Source: Zeus faber (Eukaryota; Chordata; Actinopteri; Zeiformes; Zeidae). Taken from it: a DNA stretch of 64,000 bases. The notes below the pieces were generated by a model that was given only the letters and a program-made list of their open reading frames with translations, did not search any database and was not told where the DNA came from. Made by a program: the position numbers and the translations under genes. The DNA is taken from contig OY482861.1 of the NCBI GenBank assembly GCA_960531495.1, positions 7,505,839 to 7,569,838 of the forward strand, in the 5' to 3' direction. Positions 12,487 through 23,839 of the stretch are shown here, one piece after another (within the stretch, counting starts at the first letter, position 1; every line of letters starts with the position of its first letter).

Positions 12487-12794
12487 TTTATCCTATAATT
12501 TGCACTGTGCCAGTCATTCCTCTAAATACATGCAAAGTCATATGGCTCGGCGCTGTCCCCGAGCTGAAGTGGACTCTGATTCGATCTCCTAGAGTTGTAG
12601 CGCTCTTGTCAGACAGGGTCCACTCTCCACCGGACATTTCCCTTAATTTATCTTCTGGGCCTCACCCGTTTCTGAGAGAGTTACTGTGTAATTATGTTGC
12701 AACAGAGAATGTTGTACCGCTTTGAATATTGCACGGAATTTATCGTTCTCTGCTCCATCATCATTGGGGGTCACGTCACGTGCACACACACACA

Positions 12795-12893
<99 letters not shown>

Positions 12894-13117
12894 AATGCAC
12901 GCTTGGACACTCACATACAGAACCATGAGCTCACAGATCTTAAATATTCCCGCCAAAAACATTTAGCTGACAATAGTTCCCACAATTCCAAACCATTAGA
13001 TCAAAATATTACCATAATCAATTAAAATGAATAATAACGATCAAAGGTTAACCCTTTGCCAGCTACATAAACCCAAATATGCTCCCTCATATTAATATTC
13101 ACAACCTCTGTTCCCAA
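12487..13117 (-). repeat. Dispersed 0.96-kb repeat, copy D
   Basis: Matches copy C from the ATCCTATAATTTGCACTGTG block through the (CA)n at 12,783-12,891 and on to AACCTCTGTTCCCAACAGAT. It then loses similarity, so the outer about 110 bp are missing. The short frame starting MSGGEWTLSDK is present on the minus strand (ATG near 12,638). Confidence 0.8.
12783..12891. repeat. (CA)n microsatellite inside repeat copy D
   Basis: About 109 bp of CA with one AAACA interruption at 12,796. Confidence 0.97.
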
Positions 13118-13750
13118 CAGATGGCCTCCATCCCCATGGGAACTAGGTCAAGGGTCAATGGTCCTCCATCAAATTATGGCAGGTACCCTCTCATTTATTT
13201 CAGTAAAATCAGTTTTAGTATCCGTTACAAAGTCACACCACTCTAGTCCGGTCACAGCTAGTTGCTCTTGCTCTTGGAAGTTGTAGCGATGGGTTAAACG
13301 TAGCTTCAGCGGACCATTTACAATTTGAATGTGGGCAACCTTGGCTATGGTTTACTTGGATGTGCATTGGTGCACTCAACCAGCCTAGAGGGAGGGGATT
13401 CCAACCGAAGCCAAATGGATACAGAAATAATGCAAACATCTAACTCACAGAAGCAGGCAATAGAGCGGTGCAGGAATGAGTCCTAAAACTTGGAAATTAG
13501 TTAGCATTTCTGCATTTCTGGTTCCCTTGTCCTGAAGTCAATGGGTTTTTTGCATGGGTTTTTGATTGTTTGCCTGAAATAAGGTCTGTGGTTAACACAC
13601 GATAAAGACATTTTCACGTTTTGTTCTACTACATCAAATAAGTCAGTAAATACCCCACTTGTGAATTTTAAAGCTTTTATCACGCCTGTCGGAGAATTCT
13701 CAATGCGTGGTCGTGAGGTTTTCCTGTATCGGTGCCCGCTACAGGAAAAC
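13118..13750. other. No gene recognised
   Basis: Unassigned sequence with short open frames on the minus strand (13,233-13,439; 13,501-13,794) lacking recognisable domains. The latter runs into the LTR-like repeat. Confidence 0.4.
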
Positions 13751-13751
13751 A

Positions 13752-14226
13752 GACTGAGAGTATTAAAGATATTTATTCTGCAGAGTACTTGCAACCAGTG
13801 ATCTGATCAGTCTGCCCTTGCTTTTGCTAAAGAGGATTTTATGCCGATGAGCGGTTGTGTACCATTGGTCAGCTTGTCATTTACAGGACCATGCCCCCAA
13901 ATCATATCCCCAGGTGTTTCTCTCATACAATGATTTAACAGTCAAACTCTGGTCACAGGTACAATCTTACTGTGCTATTAAACAAACCACAATGCTCTGT
14001 CAAGCCCCCTGGGGTTATCCTTATCTCCACACAAGGTTGACTGAAGATGGAATGTGATCTGGTCTTTACAATTCAGTATAGCATTATCAAAAATAATCTG
14101 AAAGAATAGTTTCTTCATGTGAGCTCTAAATAACTCATTAAAACTCCAAGGCAATGTTTTAAAAGCTACATAAGATAGAAAAAATAAGTGTCAAAGAATT
14201 GAAGATCTGCATTTTTCTCTCACACA
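13752..14226 (-). repeat. LTR-like dispersed repeat, copy 1 (fossil)
   Basis: Similar to 22,848-23,230 in the same orientation, for example GATCTGATCAGTCTG, TTGGTCAGCTTGTCATTTACAG and GCAATGTTTTAAAAGCTAC. Read on the minus strand it starts TGTGTGAGAGAAAAATGC, has a TATAA-like CATAAAATCC and then an AATAAA-type signal. That layout suggests a solo terminal repeat, but no CA end or target duplication was defined. Confidence 0.45.
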
Positions 14227-15760
14227 CCCTCCTTTTGTTTCTACTGGAACAATTCTTCAATGAAAATGCAGCAATGCTAACATTTCATATAATTGAGGCA
14301 AAGGGATCAGAAAATGGCATATAAAGTAAAAACAATACACTTATCTTACAGAGATATCCCAAGAATTCTATCTCGTTAAAATCAACTTGATAAGCACACA
14401 TATAATAAAAGCTCATAAGCAAAAACATAAAAGATAAGAATAAAAAACATCCCAGACAGAATCCCAGGACAACTCCACCTTAAATTGACCAACACTATCT
14501 TCCCACATTTAACTAGAGAAGAGTAAAATACCACTAAGGGTTTATCGACATCATACTATGACAACACACCCAAGTTTCACCAAAAAACCCAAGTTGCATT
14601 AAAGGAAAAAATCCTGTGTGAAGCCACTCTACAATTCTAACTAGAAAGCAGAGTAATTATGACTCAGATTAAGGAATAAATTAACATGGAGAGATTCCAT
14701 AAATACATAATGCTATGCAGATTAAGCAATGTTTATCAAATTCATTGTGTGAACATAATGACGAACACATCCTGTAAGTAAGGATAAACATAATTAGACA
14801 AACATCTTCACATCTCACCATCTCACCGTCTCAACATCTCCGTCATCATCATAAGATGGTTTCCAATCATCACACCATGTGATCGTCCTTTGCATTCCTA
14901 TCATCACTAATGGCAGGAAAAAAACTCAGTCGCACTAACCTTCACTGGGATTCCATTAAGAAAAACATGTCAATTATCATCAAACAATATTTTAACCATG
15001 ACAAGGCGTCAGCTTGATAAGCCCATGTGAATAGCCGATGAGGTGATTGAAAGGAGCACTTGGAATCGAATGCAGAAAACTGGCGGTAGAAATGTCTCTT
15101 CCTGCATTGTTCTAAGCACAATCATTATGTTTACTTAATTCTCTAACTATCCCTCTTTTCTTACAAATGGTACTTACCATATGTCAAACAAGCTAAACAA
15201 TAAAAAACTAGTGGGGGAGATCTGCCTCCCCCTGCAGATCAAACAGTACCAAATGGCCCTGCCTTTAGTTTGCCACAACAATGGCTCAGTGTGGAATGCC
15301 TGTGAGTAGAGGAAAAAAACAGGTTAGTGAGGAATCCTATGTCCTCATCTGAGGAGAAACAACCATTATTAAACAAGAGCAATATCAGGTGCGGTGATTT
15401 TGTTGGCTGAATTGGCTCCAATATTTCCCAGAGAGATGGGGTCAAGTACAATAATGTAAACAACACAAATAGGAAAATCAGAATGGGGAAGTTATGACAT
15501 CAAAACATGAAACGGGTGTTCTGTATGTCTCATTAATCAGCTACACCGCATCTCATTAATCAGCTACACCGCACCTTATCACATTTTCCTATATATTCAT
15601 GCAATCAAATTAAGACAAAAGACAGTTTACAACAGATAGAAACACAAACACAACCAGTTGTACAAAATTGAAAAACACTGTTTTATACAATAACAGATGA
15701 CAGATAGAAAGACAAAACAAAAACCCTCAGAATAGTTGTAAAAAAAGATCAAAAAATTAT
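14227..15760. other. No gene recognised; AT-rich
   Basis: A-rich sequence without coding character. A roughly 22-bp direct duplication (CTCATTAATCAGCTACACCGCA) lies at about 15,531-15,576. Confidence 0.5.
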
Positions 15761-15764
15761 TGTG

Positions 15765-16165
15765 CTGTCTTTCTTCTTCTGCTTTCGGCCGCTCTCGTTA
15801 GGGGTCGCCACAGCAGATCATCTGCCTCCAATACCTTCCGTTCTGCGCATCTTCCTCCCTTACACCAACCACCTGCATGTCCTCCCTCACCACATCCATA
15901 AATCTTCTCTTTGGCCTTCCTCTTTTCCTCTTGCCTGGCAGCTCCATCCTCAGCATCCTTCTCCCAATGTAACTCTCATCTCTCCTACACACGTGTCCAA
16001 ACCATCTCAATCTGGCCTCTCTCACTTTTCCACCAAACTGTCCAACTTGAGCTGTCCCTCTAATGTACTCATTCTTAATCCTGTCCACCCTTGTCACTCC
16101 CAATGAAAATCTCCACATCCTCAACTCTGCCATCAGCCAAAATACATTCCCGTAATGTGGCAGAA
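15765..16165 (-). mobile_element. RTE-type LINE, 3' end fragment
   Basis: The minus strand encodes SLGVTRVDRIKNEYIRGTAQ, VREARLRWFGHVCRRDESYI and KRKRGRPKRRFMDVVREDMQ, the C-terminal tail of an RTE-type ORF. It is nearly identical to 21,960-22,300. It ends, like that copy, just after GATGATCTGCTGTGGC. Severely 5'-truncated. Confidence 0.85.
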
Positions 16166-16319
16166 AAAACATTTGTAGAGGCTCCACATAACTTAAACAA
16201 TAAGTTAAGCAACTAGAGAGGGTTAGGGAAAAAAATGGGATTCAGATACCAAAACATTAAAAAAATTAGAGTTTAATACTATTGTGGGAGTCTCTGTCCA
16301 TAGGTAAGGGTTTAGGGAG
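16166..16319. other. Short unassigned spacer
   Basis: No recognisable feature between the RTE fragment and the Gypsy fossil. Confidence 0.4.
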
Positions 16320-17095
16320 AGCGACAGAGTCCTTTTTGCCTTGGTGCGTCAACATGGCGAAAGTTCATCAACCAGGGGCATTGGTTGGTGTCGAACTTGG
16401 ACAGGGTGTTCACCCTTCAGTTGTCCACGCAGAACAGGACTGACCCATCGGGCTTACCCACCAGCACAATGGGACTAGACCAGTCACTCGTGGACTCCTC
16501 TGTTATGCCCATGTCCAGCATGGCCTCTAATTCTGCCTGCACGATCTTGCGTTTGTGTTCGGGCAGGTGACACGGAAGAGAGGACACCTTCACCCCTGGG
16601 GTCATCTCCACATGGTTGTGTATGAAGGACGTGAGGCCCGGCAGGGAGGAGAAAACATCAGAGAAGCAATGCTGAAGTGCAGCTAAGTCCGCCCTCTAGC
16701 AAGAGAGAGATGGTCACCTAACAGGGCGGTATGATCGGCCGCTTTATGAACCTCCGGCCCCAACTCATCCCACTCAATGACTGGCGTGACCAGAGTCAGA
16801 GAGGCCCCCTCCCTCCATTCTTTCAAGAGGTTTAGGTGATAAATCTGTGTCGCCCCCTGCGACCCACCTCATAATCGACCTCGCCAACCCACCGTGTGAC
16901 CACAAAAGGCCCTTGCCACTTTTTACAGCTGGACATAGGGAGCAACACTTACACCTCGTCTCTCGATGGAAATTGTATTAGCCGAGCCCCCCTTTTGTAT
17001 AAGAAGCGCTGACGTTCCTGAGCCCAGAGAAATTCTCCCGTGATAACGACCAAATCAGCGGGTCTAACTTTGCTCTCAGGTCCATAACATACTGT
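16320..17095 (-). mobile_element. Gypsy retroelement fossil with integrase end upstream of RT (Gmr1-like order)
   Basis: On the minus strand the higher coordinates (about 16,800-17,050) encode an integrase C-terminal segment (KKWQGPFVVTRWVGEVDYEV, then LNLLKEWREG). This is followed at 16,417-16,611 by the start of a reverse transcriptase (VKVSSLPCHLPEHKRKIVQA, MGITEESTSDWSSPIVLVGK, PDGSVLF). Integrase before RT is the arrangement known from the Gmr1 lineage of Gypsy elements. It is a partial, broken fossil without terminal repeats in view. Confidence 0.7.
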
Positions 17096-17099
17096 ATTT

Positions 17100-17606
17100 A
17101 ATTTTACTGGTGCTAGGACCTTTATCCCAGTTTTCTTTAATTTGGTCTATCACCAAAACTGACAATTCACTAATGCAATTTTACTATTTAATGCTTAGTG
17201 TCTTATCTATATTGTTTACTTATTTGTCATATCCTTTAATTTAGAATTTCCAATTTACAAATGCTTGATGCCATTGTGCTGCTCAAACACTGTAAACTAC
17301 CCCACTGTGGGATAGATAAAGGATTATCTTATCTCAAACAGCAGATCGCTTTGCCACAAGAACACAAAACAAAAAAAACAAAAGGAGAAAAGAAACAACT
17401 TTATAAGAAATATATAAGAAATAAACTTTAAAAACCAAAAACGATGCTGTGAGGAGGGGGAGCATGCTGTGATCTTGCAAAAAGATGGAAGTGAGTACAG
17501 ATAAACATGGCGGCGCCCTGCTGCATGGATTAAAACACAGACAATCCGCTCCAACTCAGACAAATAACAAAGCGAATTGCAAAAAAATTGTAAAATAATA
17601 TATATA
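17100..17606. other. Probable L1 5' region preceding the Tc1 insertion
   Basis: No gene seen. 17,490-17,600 contains AACATGGCGGCGCCCTGC and an oligo-A run and appears to continue across the Tc1 copy into the L1 ORF1 at 19,164; it is probably the L1 5' UTR. This is inferred from context. Confidence 0.35.
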
Positions 17607-19137
17607 CACTACTCACAAAAAGTTAGGGATATTCAGCTTTCGGGTGAAATTTCAGGATGAACCTAAAATGCACTATAACCTTTACAGGTGAACTTATTTT
17701 GACCTTCTCTAAACCTTTGAATGCACCTGTCCAACTGTTCAATGTTTCAGTACTTTTTGCACAACTTGCTGTTCTCTAACAAGGAGCTGAACGGCAAAAT
17801 TCACAACAGGTGTTTTATGAATTGACCAATAAACCAACCAATACATTTCCTGGTTCAATTAGAATTGGTATTTAAACAGTCCTCTTCATCATGCTGTTCA
17901 CATTTTGACATCATGAGACCAGGACGACACCTAACAACTGATCAACAGTACCTCGCCATTGCGAGGCTTCAAACAGGATGTTCTCAGAGGGAAGTGGCTA
18001 CTGAGCTTAGTGTCATCAGCAGCTTGCAACAGAGATACAGAGAGACTGGAAGAGTCACAGAAAGGCATAGAAGTGGACGTCCTTTGGCCACATCCCACAC
18101 TGATGAGCACTTCATTGTAAACAGTGCCCTGCGGAACCGGATGATGAATGCCACTCAACTCCAGGCACATTTAAGGGAGGTGAGAGGCACCCAAGTGTCC
18201 CGTCAGACCATTTGAAACCATTTCCATCTGCGTGGTCTGCGTGCTAGACCACCTGCAAGGGTACCTGACCACACCACCAGGCACAGGCATCATCGTCTTG
18301 CACAGGCCAGGGAGCATTTACGCTGGACGAGGGACCATGGAGTGGGAGGGAGTGCTGTTCTCTGATGAAAGTCGATTCATGTTGAGCAGAAATGATGGCC
18401 GCCAACGATGTTGGAGACGTCAAGGACAGCACTATGCATCAGCCACTGTTGTCACCAGATGAGCCTTTGGTGGTAGTGGTGTTGCAGTGTGGGCAGGTGT
18501 GTCTAGTCAATACAGAACTGCCCTAAACTTTGTGAATGGTACAGTGACAAGCCCATACTACCTGAATCACATCATTAATCCAGTCATTGTGCCCCTGCAT
18601 GAACAACACAGGCCTTATTTCATCTTCATGGACGACAATGCTCCAGCTCATCGAGGTCGCATCATTAGGGAACGGCTGCTGGAGACTGGGGCACCTCAAA
18701 TGGAGTGGCCTGCACTTTCTCCAGACCTGAATCCCATAGAAAATCTTTGGGATCGGCTGAGTGGCCGTGTAGAGGCTCGTAACTCTGTACCCCAGAACCT
18801 CAATGACCTGAGGGCCGCCCTTCAAGAAGAGTGGGGGGCCAGGCCTCAGCAGACAATAAGTCGACTTGTGAACAGCATGAGACGTCGTTGTCAAGCTGAA
18901 ATTGATGCTCAAGTGCACATGACAAGTTATTGAGACATCGACATATTTTGTTGTGGTGTACCCACCGCTGTTGTTGGCTTTTGTTTCAATACATTGTTTG
19001 AGATGAGGAAATCACCATTGCATGCTTCTACTTAAATGCCCTACTTTCATGATATAGTATCACTGTAGCGTGAACTTTTTCCATTTTCCATTAATTTCAC
19101 CTGAAAGCCAAATATCCCTAACTTTTTGTGATCAATT
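17607..19137 (+). mobile_element. Tc1-like DNA transposon, copy 1
   Basis: The left terminus CACTACTCACAAAAAGTTAG and the inverted right terminus (CTAACTTTTTGTGATCAAT, ending near 19,137) match over about 40 bp in inverted orientation, including GGGATATT and GGTGAAATT. TA dinucleotides lie at both outer edges, as expected for Tc1/mariner target duplications. The last bases of the right terminus have diverged from those of copy 2 (GTGAGTAGTG). It appears inserted within an L1 element. Confidence 0.9.
17913..18933 (+). pseudogene. Tc1-like transposase, DD34E type (broken)
   Basis: Starts MRPGRHLTTDQQYLAIARLQ, with a helix-turn-helix N-terminal region (QREVATELSVISSLQQRYRE, GRVTERHRSGRP). The catalytic core shows SDESRF (first D), MDDNAPAHR (second D) and SPDLNPIENLWD (E). 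Thirty-four residues separate the second D and the E, so it is a DD34E Tc1-class enzyme that cuts and reinserts its own element at TA. The frame is broken: a TGA replaces the expected Arg after SRQTI (18,213), a frame change lies between about 18,215 and 18,345, and another TGA lies near 18,460. The rest is open to the stop at 18,931. Inactive as it stands. Confidence 0.9.
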
Positions 19138-19163
19138 ATATAGATTTTTTTTATAACGAGTAC

Positions 19164-19886
19164 ATGAGGGAAGAGGACCAGGACCGCAATAATCCCACGA
19201 AAAGGAAGAAGACGGACTCATCAACGGACACAGATGATCTAATCACGGGTGATGTAGAGGTTACTATCTTGGATGAGATTAAGAAGAAGCTGGACTTGCT
19301 TGGTCCACTTCTCCGAGACATTACCGAGATCAAATCCAGCCTTGATTTCCTGCACCGCACGGTCGGCGAAATGCAAAAAGACAACGCGGATCTAAAAGCC
19401 AAGTCTCACAACGGAGATGGAAGTTGTAAAAAATTTTAATTAAATAATGAAAGAGAATATCCTGGATATACAATGCAGAAGTATGCGGGACAACCTCATG
19501 TTTTCTGGGATCCCAGAGAACAACACTGAGTTCCCAGAAAACATGGTGAAAGACTTCCTCCACACCGCCCTCAAACTCTCCATGGACACCGTGAGGCAGA
19601 TCACCTTCCACCGGTTTCACCGACATGGGGAACCGTCCCCGCTCCATCATTGCCAAGTTTGAACAGTTTAAGTACAAGGAGCTGGTTGAAATCATAGGAT
19701 GGGAGCTGAAAGGAACCACACTGTGCATGAATGACCAATTTGGGAGATCAATGATCGACGGAAGGTGTTGTATGCCATACTGAAGGAGAACCGGCAGAAG
19801 GGTAAACGCGTATCGCTGGTTGTGAATAAACTATGTATAGACAGTCTATTATTCCGAGACTCCTCCCCCACACCCTGGTTATTTTG
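19164..19886 (+). pseudogene. L1/Tx1-type LINE ORF1 protein (broken)
   Basis: The N-terminal part (MREEDQDRNNPTKRKKTDSS) is charged and is followed by a coiled-coil-like stretch (EIKKKLDLLGPLLRDITEIK, SSLDFLHRTVGEMQKDNADL). After a frame break near 19,440 it continues with the RNA-recognition-like part typical of L1 ORF1p (RSMRDNLMFSGIPE, MVKDFLHTALKLSMDTVRQI). ORF1p coats LINE RNA as a trimer in known L1s. A second frame change lies near 19,625. The ORF2 start follows about 270 bp downstream. Confidence 0.7.
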
Positions 19887-20156
19887 ATCATTATGTATGT
19901 ATTCTTGTAATTCTGGTAATTATATACTGCGAGATGTAGAAGTTAGCATGCTATCCTTGTCAGGATTTAAATTATTGCTCGTTGATTTATTTATCATTTG
20001 TTTGCGTAGATATGTTACCCACAAACGTACTGCAATACTAGGACAGTAAAAAGGAATGCAAAAGGGAAAACCCAGACATATCCATGGAAAAACATGGGCA
20101 CAGTAGTATAGCTGTTCTCTTGGATGCACTCTGCCATCACCACCAAACTAACTTCA

Positions 20157-20786
20157 ATGACATCCATTACGTTTTTTTGTTGGAATGTGAGAGGCTTGGG
20201 CTCACCTGCTAAATGGAGCAAAATCCTCACCAGGATGAACCCCAGCTTCTGTCTACTGCAAGAAACTCACCTCACTGCATCTAAGCACCTCAAACTCAAA
20301 GCTAAATGGGTTCATCAGATGTTTTCTGCATCATACAGCTCAAAAAAAAGAGGCATTTCTATATTGATTTAATGAATGTATCCCATATCAAAATAAAACC
20401 ACAATATCAGACTCAGAAGGGCATTACATAATGATTAATGGAATTTTATGTAACATCAAATTAACCATAGCTCATATTTATGGCCCCAATGAGGACGACC
20501 CAAATTTCTTTCACAATATATTTTCAAAACTCTTACAATTCTATAACTCAATTATCATATTGGGAGGCGACTTCAACACAGTACTGGATCCAAGTCTAGA
20601 CCGTTCTCAAACCAGAAATAATCACATATCCTTGCGTTCGTCAGAAACTATAAAACAATATATGAGTGATCTTGCTCTTGGCGAAACTGGAACCCTCCCA
20701 GCAGGTGGCGATTTCATGCCTCACCTTTGACAGATAAAGAATTTTACTATTTATTTTCCAGAGAATGGATTTCCTTCATTGAACTG
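20157..20786 (+). pseudogene. L1/Tx1-type LINE ORF2, endonuclease domain only (broken)
   Basis: Starts MTSITFFCWNVRGLGSPAKW, with the apurinic-endonuclease signatures WNVRGL, LQETHL (catalytic Glu) and GGDFNTVLDPSLDR. A stop at about 20,370 and frame changes interrupt it. The domain ends abruptly near 20,786 where an RTE-type LINE begins, so the reverse transcriptase is absent. This endonuclease nicks target DNA to prime reverse transcription in known LINEs. Confidence 0.75.
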
Positions 20787-22322
20787 AATGACTGAACTGG
20801 AAAATGAGAGGGAGAGAAGAGTGGATGATGTGGGGATAGTGGATCAAGAAGTGCAGCAAATTAGCAAGGATGAGGTGAGAACAGAATTAAAGAAAATGAA
20901 TAGTGAAAAGGCAGTTGGCCCAGAAGACATACCTGGGGAAGCATGGAAATGTTCAGGTGAGATGGCAGTGGTGTTCCTAACGAGACTGTTTAACACCATC
21001 CTTGAAAGGGCGAGGACGCCTGAGGAGTGGAGAAGAAGTGCACTGGTAACAATCTTCAAGAATAATGGTGACGTACAGAGCTGTAATAACTACAGGGAAA
21101 TAAAGCTGATCAGCCACAGTATGAAGGAATGGGAAAGGGTAGTGGAGGCTAGGTTAAGAGGAGAGGTGGGGTTCAGCAGTATGGTTTCATGCCAGGAAAG
21201 AGTTCTACAGATGCAATGTTTGCTTTAAGAATGCTGATGGAAAAGTACAGGGAAGGCCAGAGGGAGTTGCACTGCGTCTTTGTGGATTTAGAGAAAGCAT
21301 ACATTAGGGTGCCGAGAGAAGAAGTGTGGTATTGGGGTCTGGGGTGGTAGAGAAGTACGTAAGAGTGGTACAGGATATGTATGAGGGCAGTCAGACAGTA
21401 GTAAGGTGTGCAGTAGGCGTGACGAAGGTATTCAAAGCGGAGGTGGGACTGCATCAAGGATCAGTCTAGCCCTTTCTTGTTTGCGATGGTGATGGACAGG
21501 TTAACAGATGAAATCAGGCATGAGTCTCCGTGGACTATGATGTTTGCGGATAACATTGTGATATGTAGCAAGAGTAGGGAACAGGTTGGGGAAAGCCTAG
21601 AGAAGTGGAGGCATGCATTTGAGAGAAGAGGAATGAAAATCAGCAGGGGTAAGACAGAATACATGTGCCTGAATGGGAAGGAGGGCGGCGAAAAGCTGAG
21701 AATGCAAGGAGTGGGGAGGGAGAAGGGGGATGAATTCATGTACTTGGGGTCGACCATCCAAAGCAGCGGCAAGCACGGAAGAGAGGTGAAGAAGAGAATA
21801 CAGGCAGGGTGGAGTGGCTGGAGAAGAGTGTCTGTGATCTGTGACAGAAGAGTTCCAGCAAGAGTGAAGAGAAAGGTCTACAGGACGGTAGTGAGACCAG
21901 TTCTGTTGTACGGTTTAGAGGCGGTGGCACTGACAAAAAGGCAGGTGGTTGAACTGGAGGAGGCAGAGTTGAGGATGTTGAGATTTTCATTGGGAGTGAC
22001 AAGGATGGACAGGATTAAGAATGAATACATTATAGGGAAAGCTCAGGTTGGACAGTTTGGTGAAAAAGTGAGAGAGGCCAGATTGAGATGGTTTGGACAC
22101 GTGTGTAGGAGAGATGAGAGCTACATTGGGAGAAGGATGCTGAAGATGGCGCTGCCAGGCAAGAGGAAAAGAGGAAGACCAAAGAGAAGGTTTATGGATG
22201 TGGTGAGGGAAGACATGCAGGCGGTTGGTGTAAGGGAGGAAGATGCGCAGAACAGAAGGAATTGGAGGCAGATGATCTGCTGTGGCACCCCCTAACAGGA
22301 GCAGCCGAGAAGAGAAGAAGAT
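20787..22322 (+). mobile_element. RTE-type LINE, 5'-truncated, broken ORF
   Basis: RT fingers: KKMNSEKAVGPEDIPGEAWK, then TRLFNTILERARTPEEWRRS. The palm motif reads MMFADNIVICSKSREQ (about 21,537); the family norm is FADD, so the catalytic Asp pair is altered to Asp-Asn. The C-terminal tail contains RWFGHVCRRDESYI and KRKRGRPKRRFMDVVREDM. The frame is open from 21,477 to 22,293, but is broken in the RT region between about 21,225 and 21,477. The 3' end, just past GATCTGCTGTGGC and an AAGAAGATAAA tail, lies near 22,322. It abuts the L1 endonuclease remnant. Confidence 0.85.
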
Positions 22323-22847
22323 AAATTTTTTTAATCACATGAGAGTGTTGTCTTTATTTCGTAGGTATTGGAACATAGGTTTTATGTTCCAATACACTGC
22401 ACGACCGCAGGAATGGATGCCAACCTGTGTCCCAATACACCGCTCGACCAACAGATGGCTTTATTTATTATTATTATCAATCTTACTTAGCTATACATTG
22501 ATTTTCTTTTATTCTGACACCAGAAGTTCCTCACATACCCTCAACACTTTGCTACAGGGGGAACTAGAGTACTATTCTTCTTTCTTGCCCTAACGCTTTG
22601 CTACAGAGGGGTCAAAAGTAATCTATATACCAATAGTTTATAATTATGTATTCAATAATGTCGACTTTGTTATTGATAAACAAAAAAACAAAAAAACAAA
22701 AATAATAACACAATCTCTCTTGATTGATGCAAAATTGGCCACTTCATCCACGGTCCTCCAGACCGATATATCCACTGCCCTTCCTAGCCTGTGCGGCTTG
22801 CGACATGTCTGTCTGGGGGGGATTTCTAAGCTTCACAAAGCTTCTTC
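22323..22847. other. No gene recognised
   Basis: Contains a perfect 12-bp inverted repeat (22,366-22,394) and an A-rich stretch (22,680-22,710). No coding sequence was seen. Confidence 0.5.
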
Positions 22848-23230
22848 AAGAGTATTAAAGAAATTTATTTGCAGAATAAAGAGAGAAATACAGAGTTCCT
22901 CAAAACAGTGATCTGATCAGTCTGCGCTTGCTTCTGCTGAAGAGGGTTTTATACCGATGAAAGGTTGTGTACTATTGGTCAGCTCGTCATTTACAGGACT
23001 ATGCCCCCCAATCATATCCACTCAAGGATGAGTGAAGATGAATGTGATCTGACTTTACAATACAGTATGGTATTATCTGAAAGAATAGTCTCTTCATGTG
23101 AATGCTAAAGGACTCAATAAAACCCCAAGGCAATGTTTTAAAAGCTACGTAAGATACAAAAAAAGCTATTGTCCTATGTAAAACATGTGAAACATTCAAC
23201 GAATTGATCATTTGCATTTTTCTCTCACAC
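22848..23230 (-). repeat. LTR-like dispersed repeat, copy 2 (fossil)
   Basis: Same order of blocks as 13,752-14,226, ending in TGTGAGAGAAAAATGC on the minus strand. Somewhat shorter owing to internal gaps. Confidence 0.45.
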
Positions 23231-23839
23231 GCCAAACACGAAAAGTCATCTACTCACTGGTCTGCCTTTACAGCTTCTAGTTGGGTTATACAGTGAAACT
23301 TCATGATGCATAGTGCTTGGAGCAACGCTAATGTTAATGTTGACGGCCACAGTTTTATAGTTTAACATAATTCCAGGATTTTCTTGAAGCAAGCATAATA
23401 TTTTGTATTACCAAGGCAACAATTCCTTAGACCCACAGCTGAAAAGGGCTGCCTTATTCACTTGAATAGGTGTAATATTACCCTATCCAAGAGCTTGTGG
23501 ATTTTGCAGTTGTTTAATAGATTAAAGGCACTGAAAGGTGTTCAGAATGCTACGTGTAGGCCTACTGACTCACATACATTTTAAATTTAAAGATTTGAGA
23601 GGGCAATTTATGTCAGTTTGAAAAAAAAATTGAATCCTGAAATTCATCCCATCTCTAATCTGTGAGACTTTGCAAATAAAGTGGTTCAGGTATGCTGCAC
23701 ACTAGTGAACCTTCACACTCCTCTCATAAAAAGAACTGGCAGCAGAATAGTGCAGAGAATGCTGATCCTTCGCCTCCCAAAATAACTGATTATGAATAAC
23801 AAACTGTTCCAAAAACTATATACTGTACATGAAAAAAAA
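23231..23839. other. No gene recognised
   Basis: AT-rich spacer; nothing identifiable. Confidence 0.5.
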
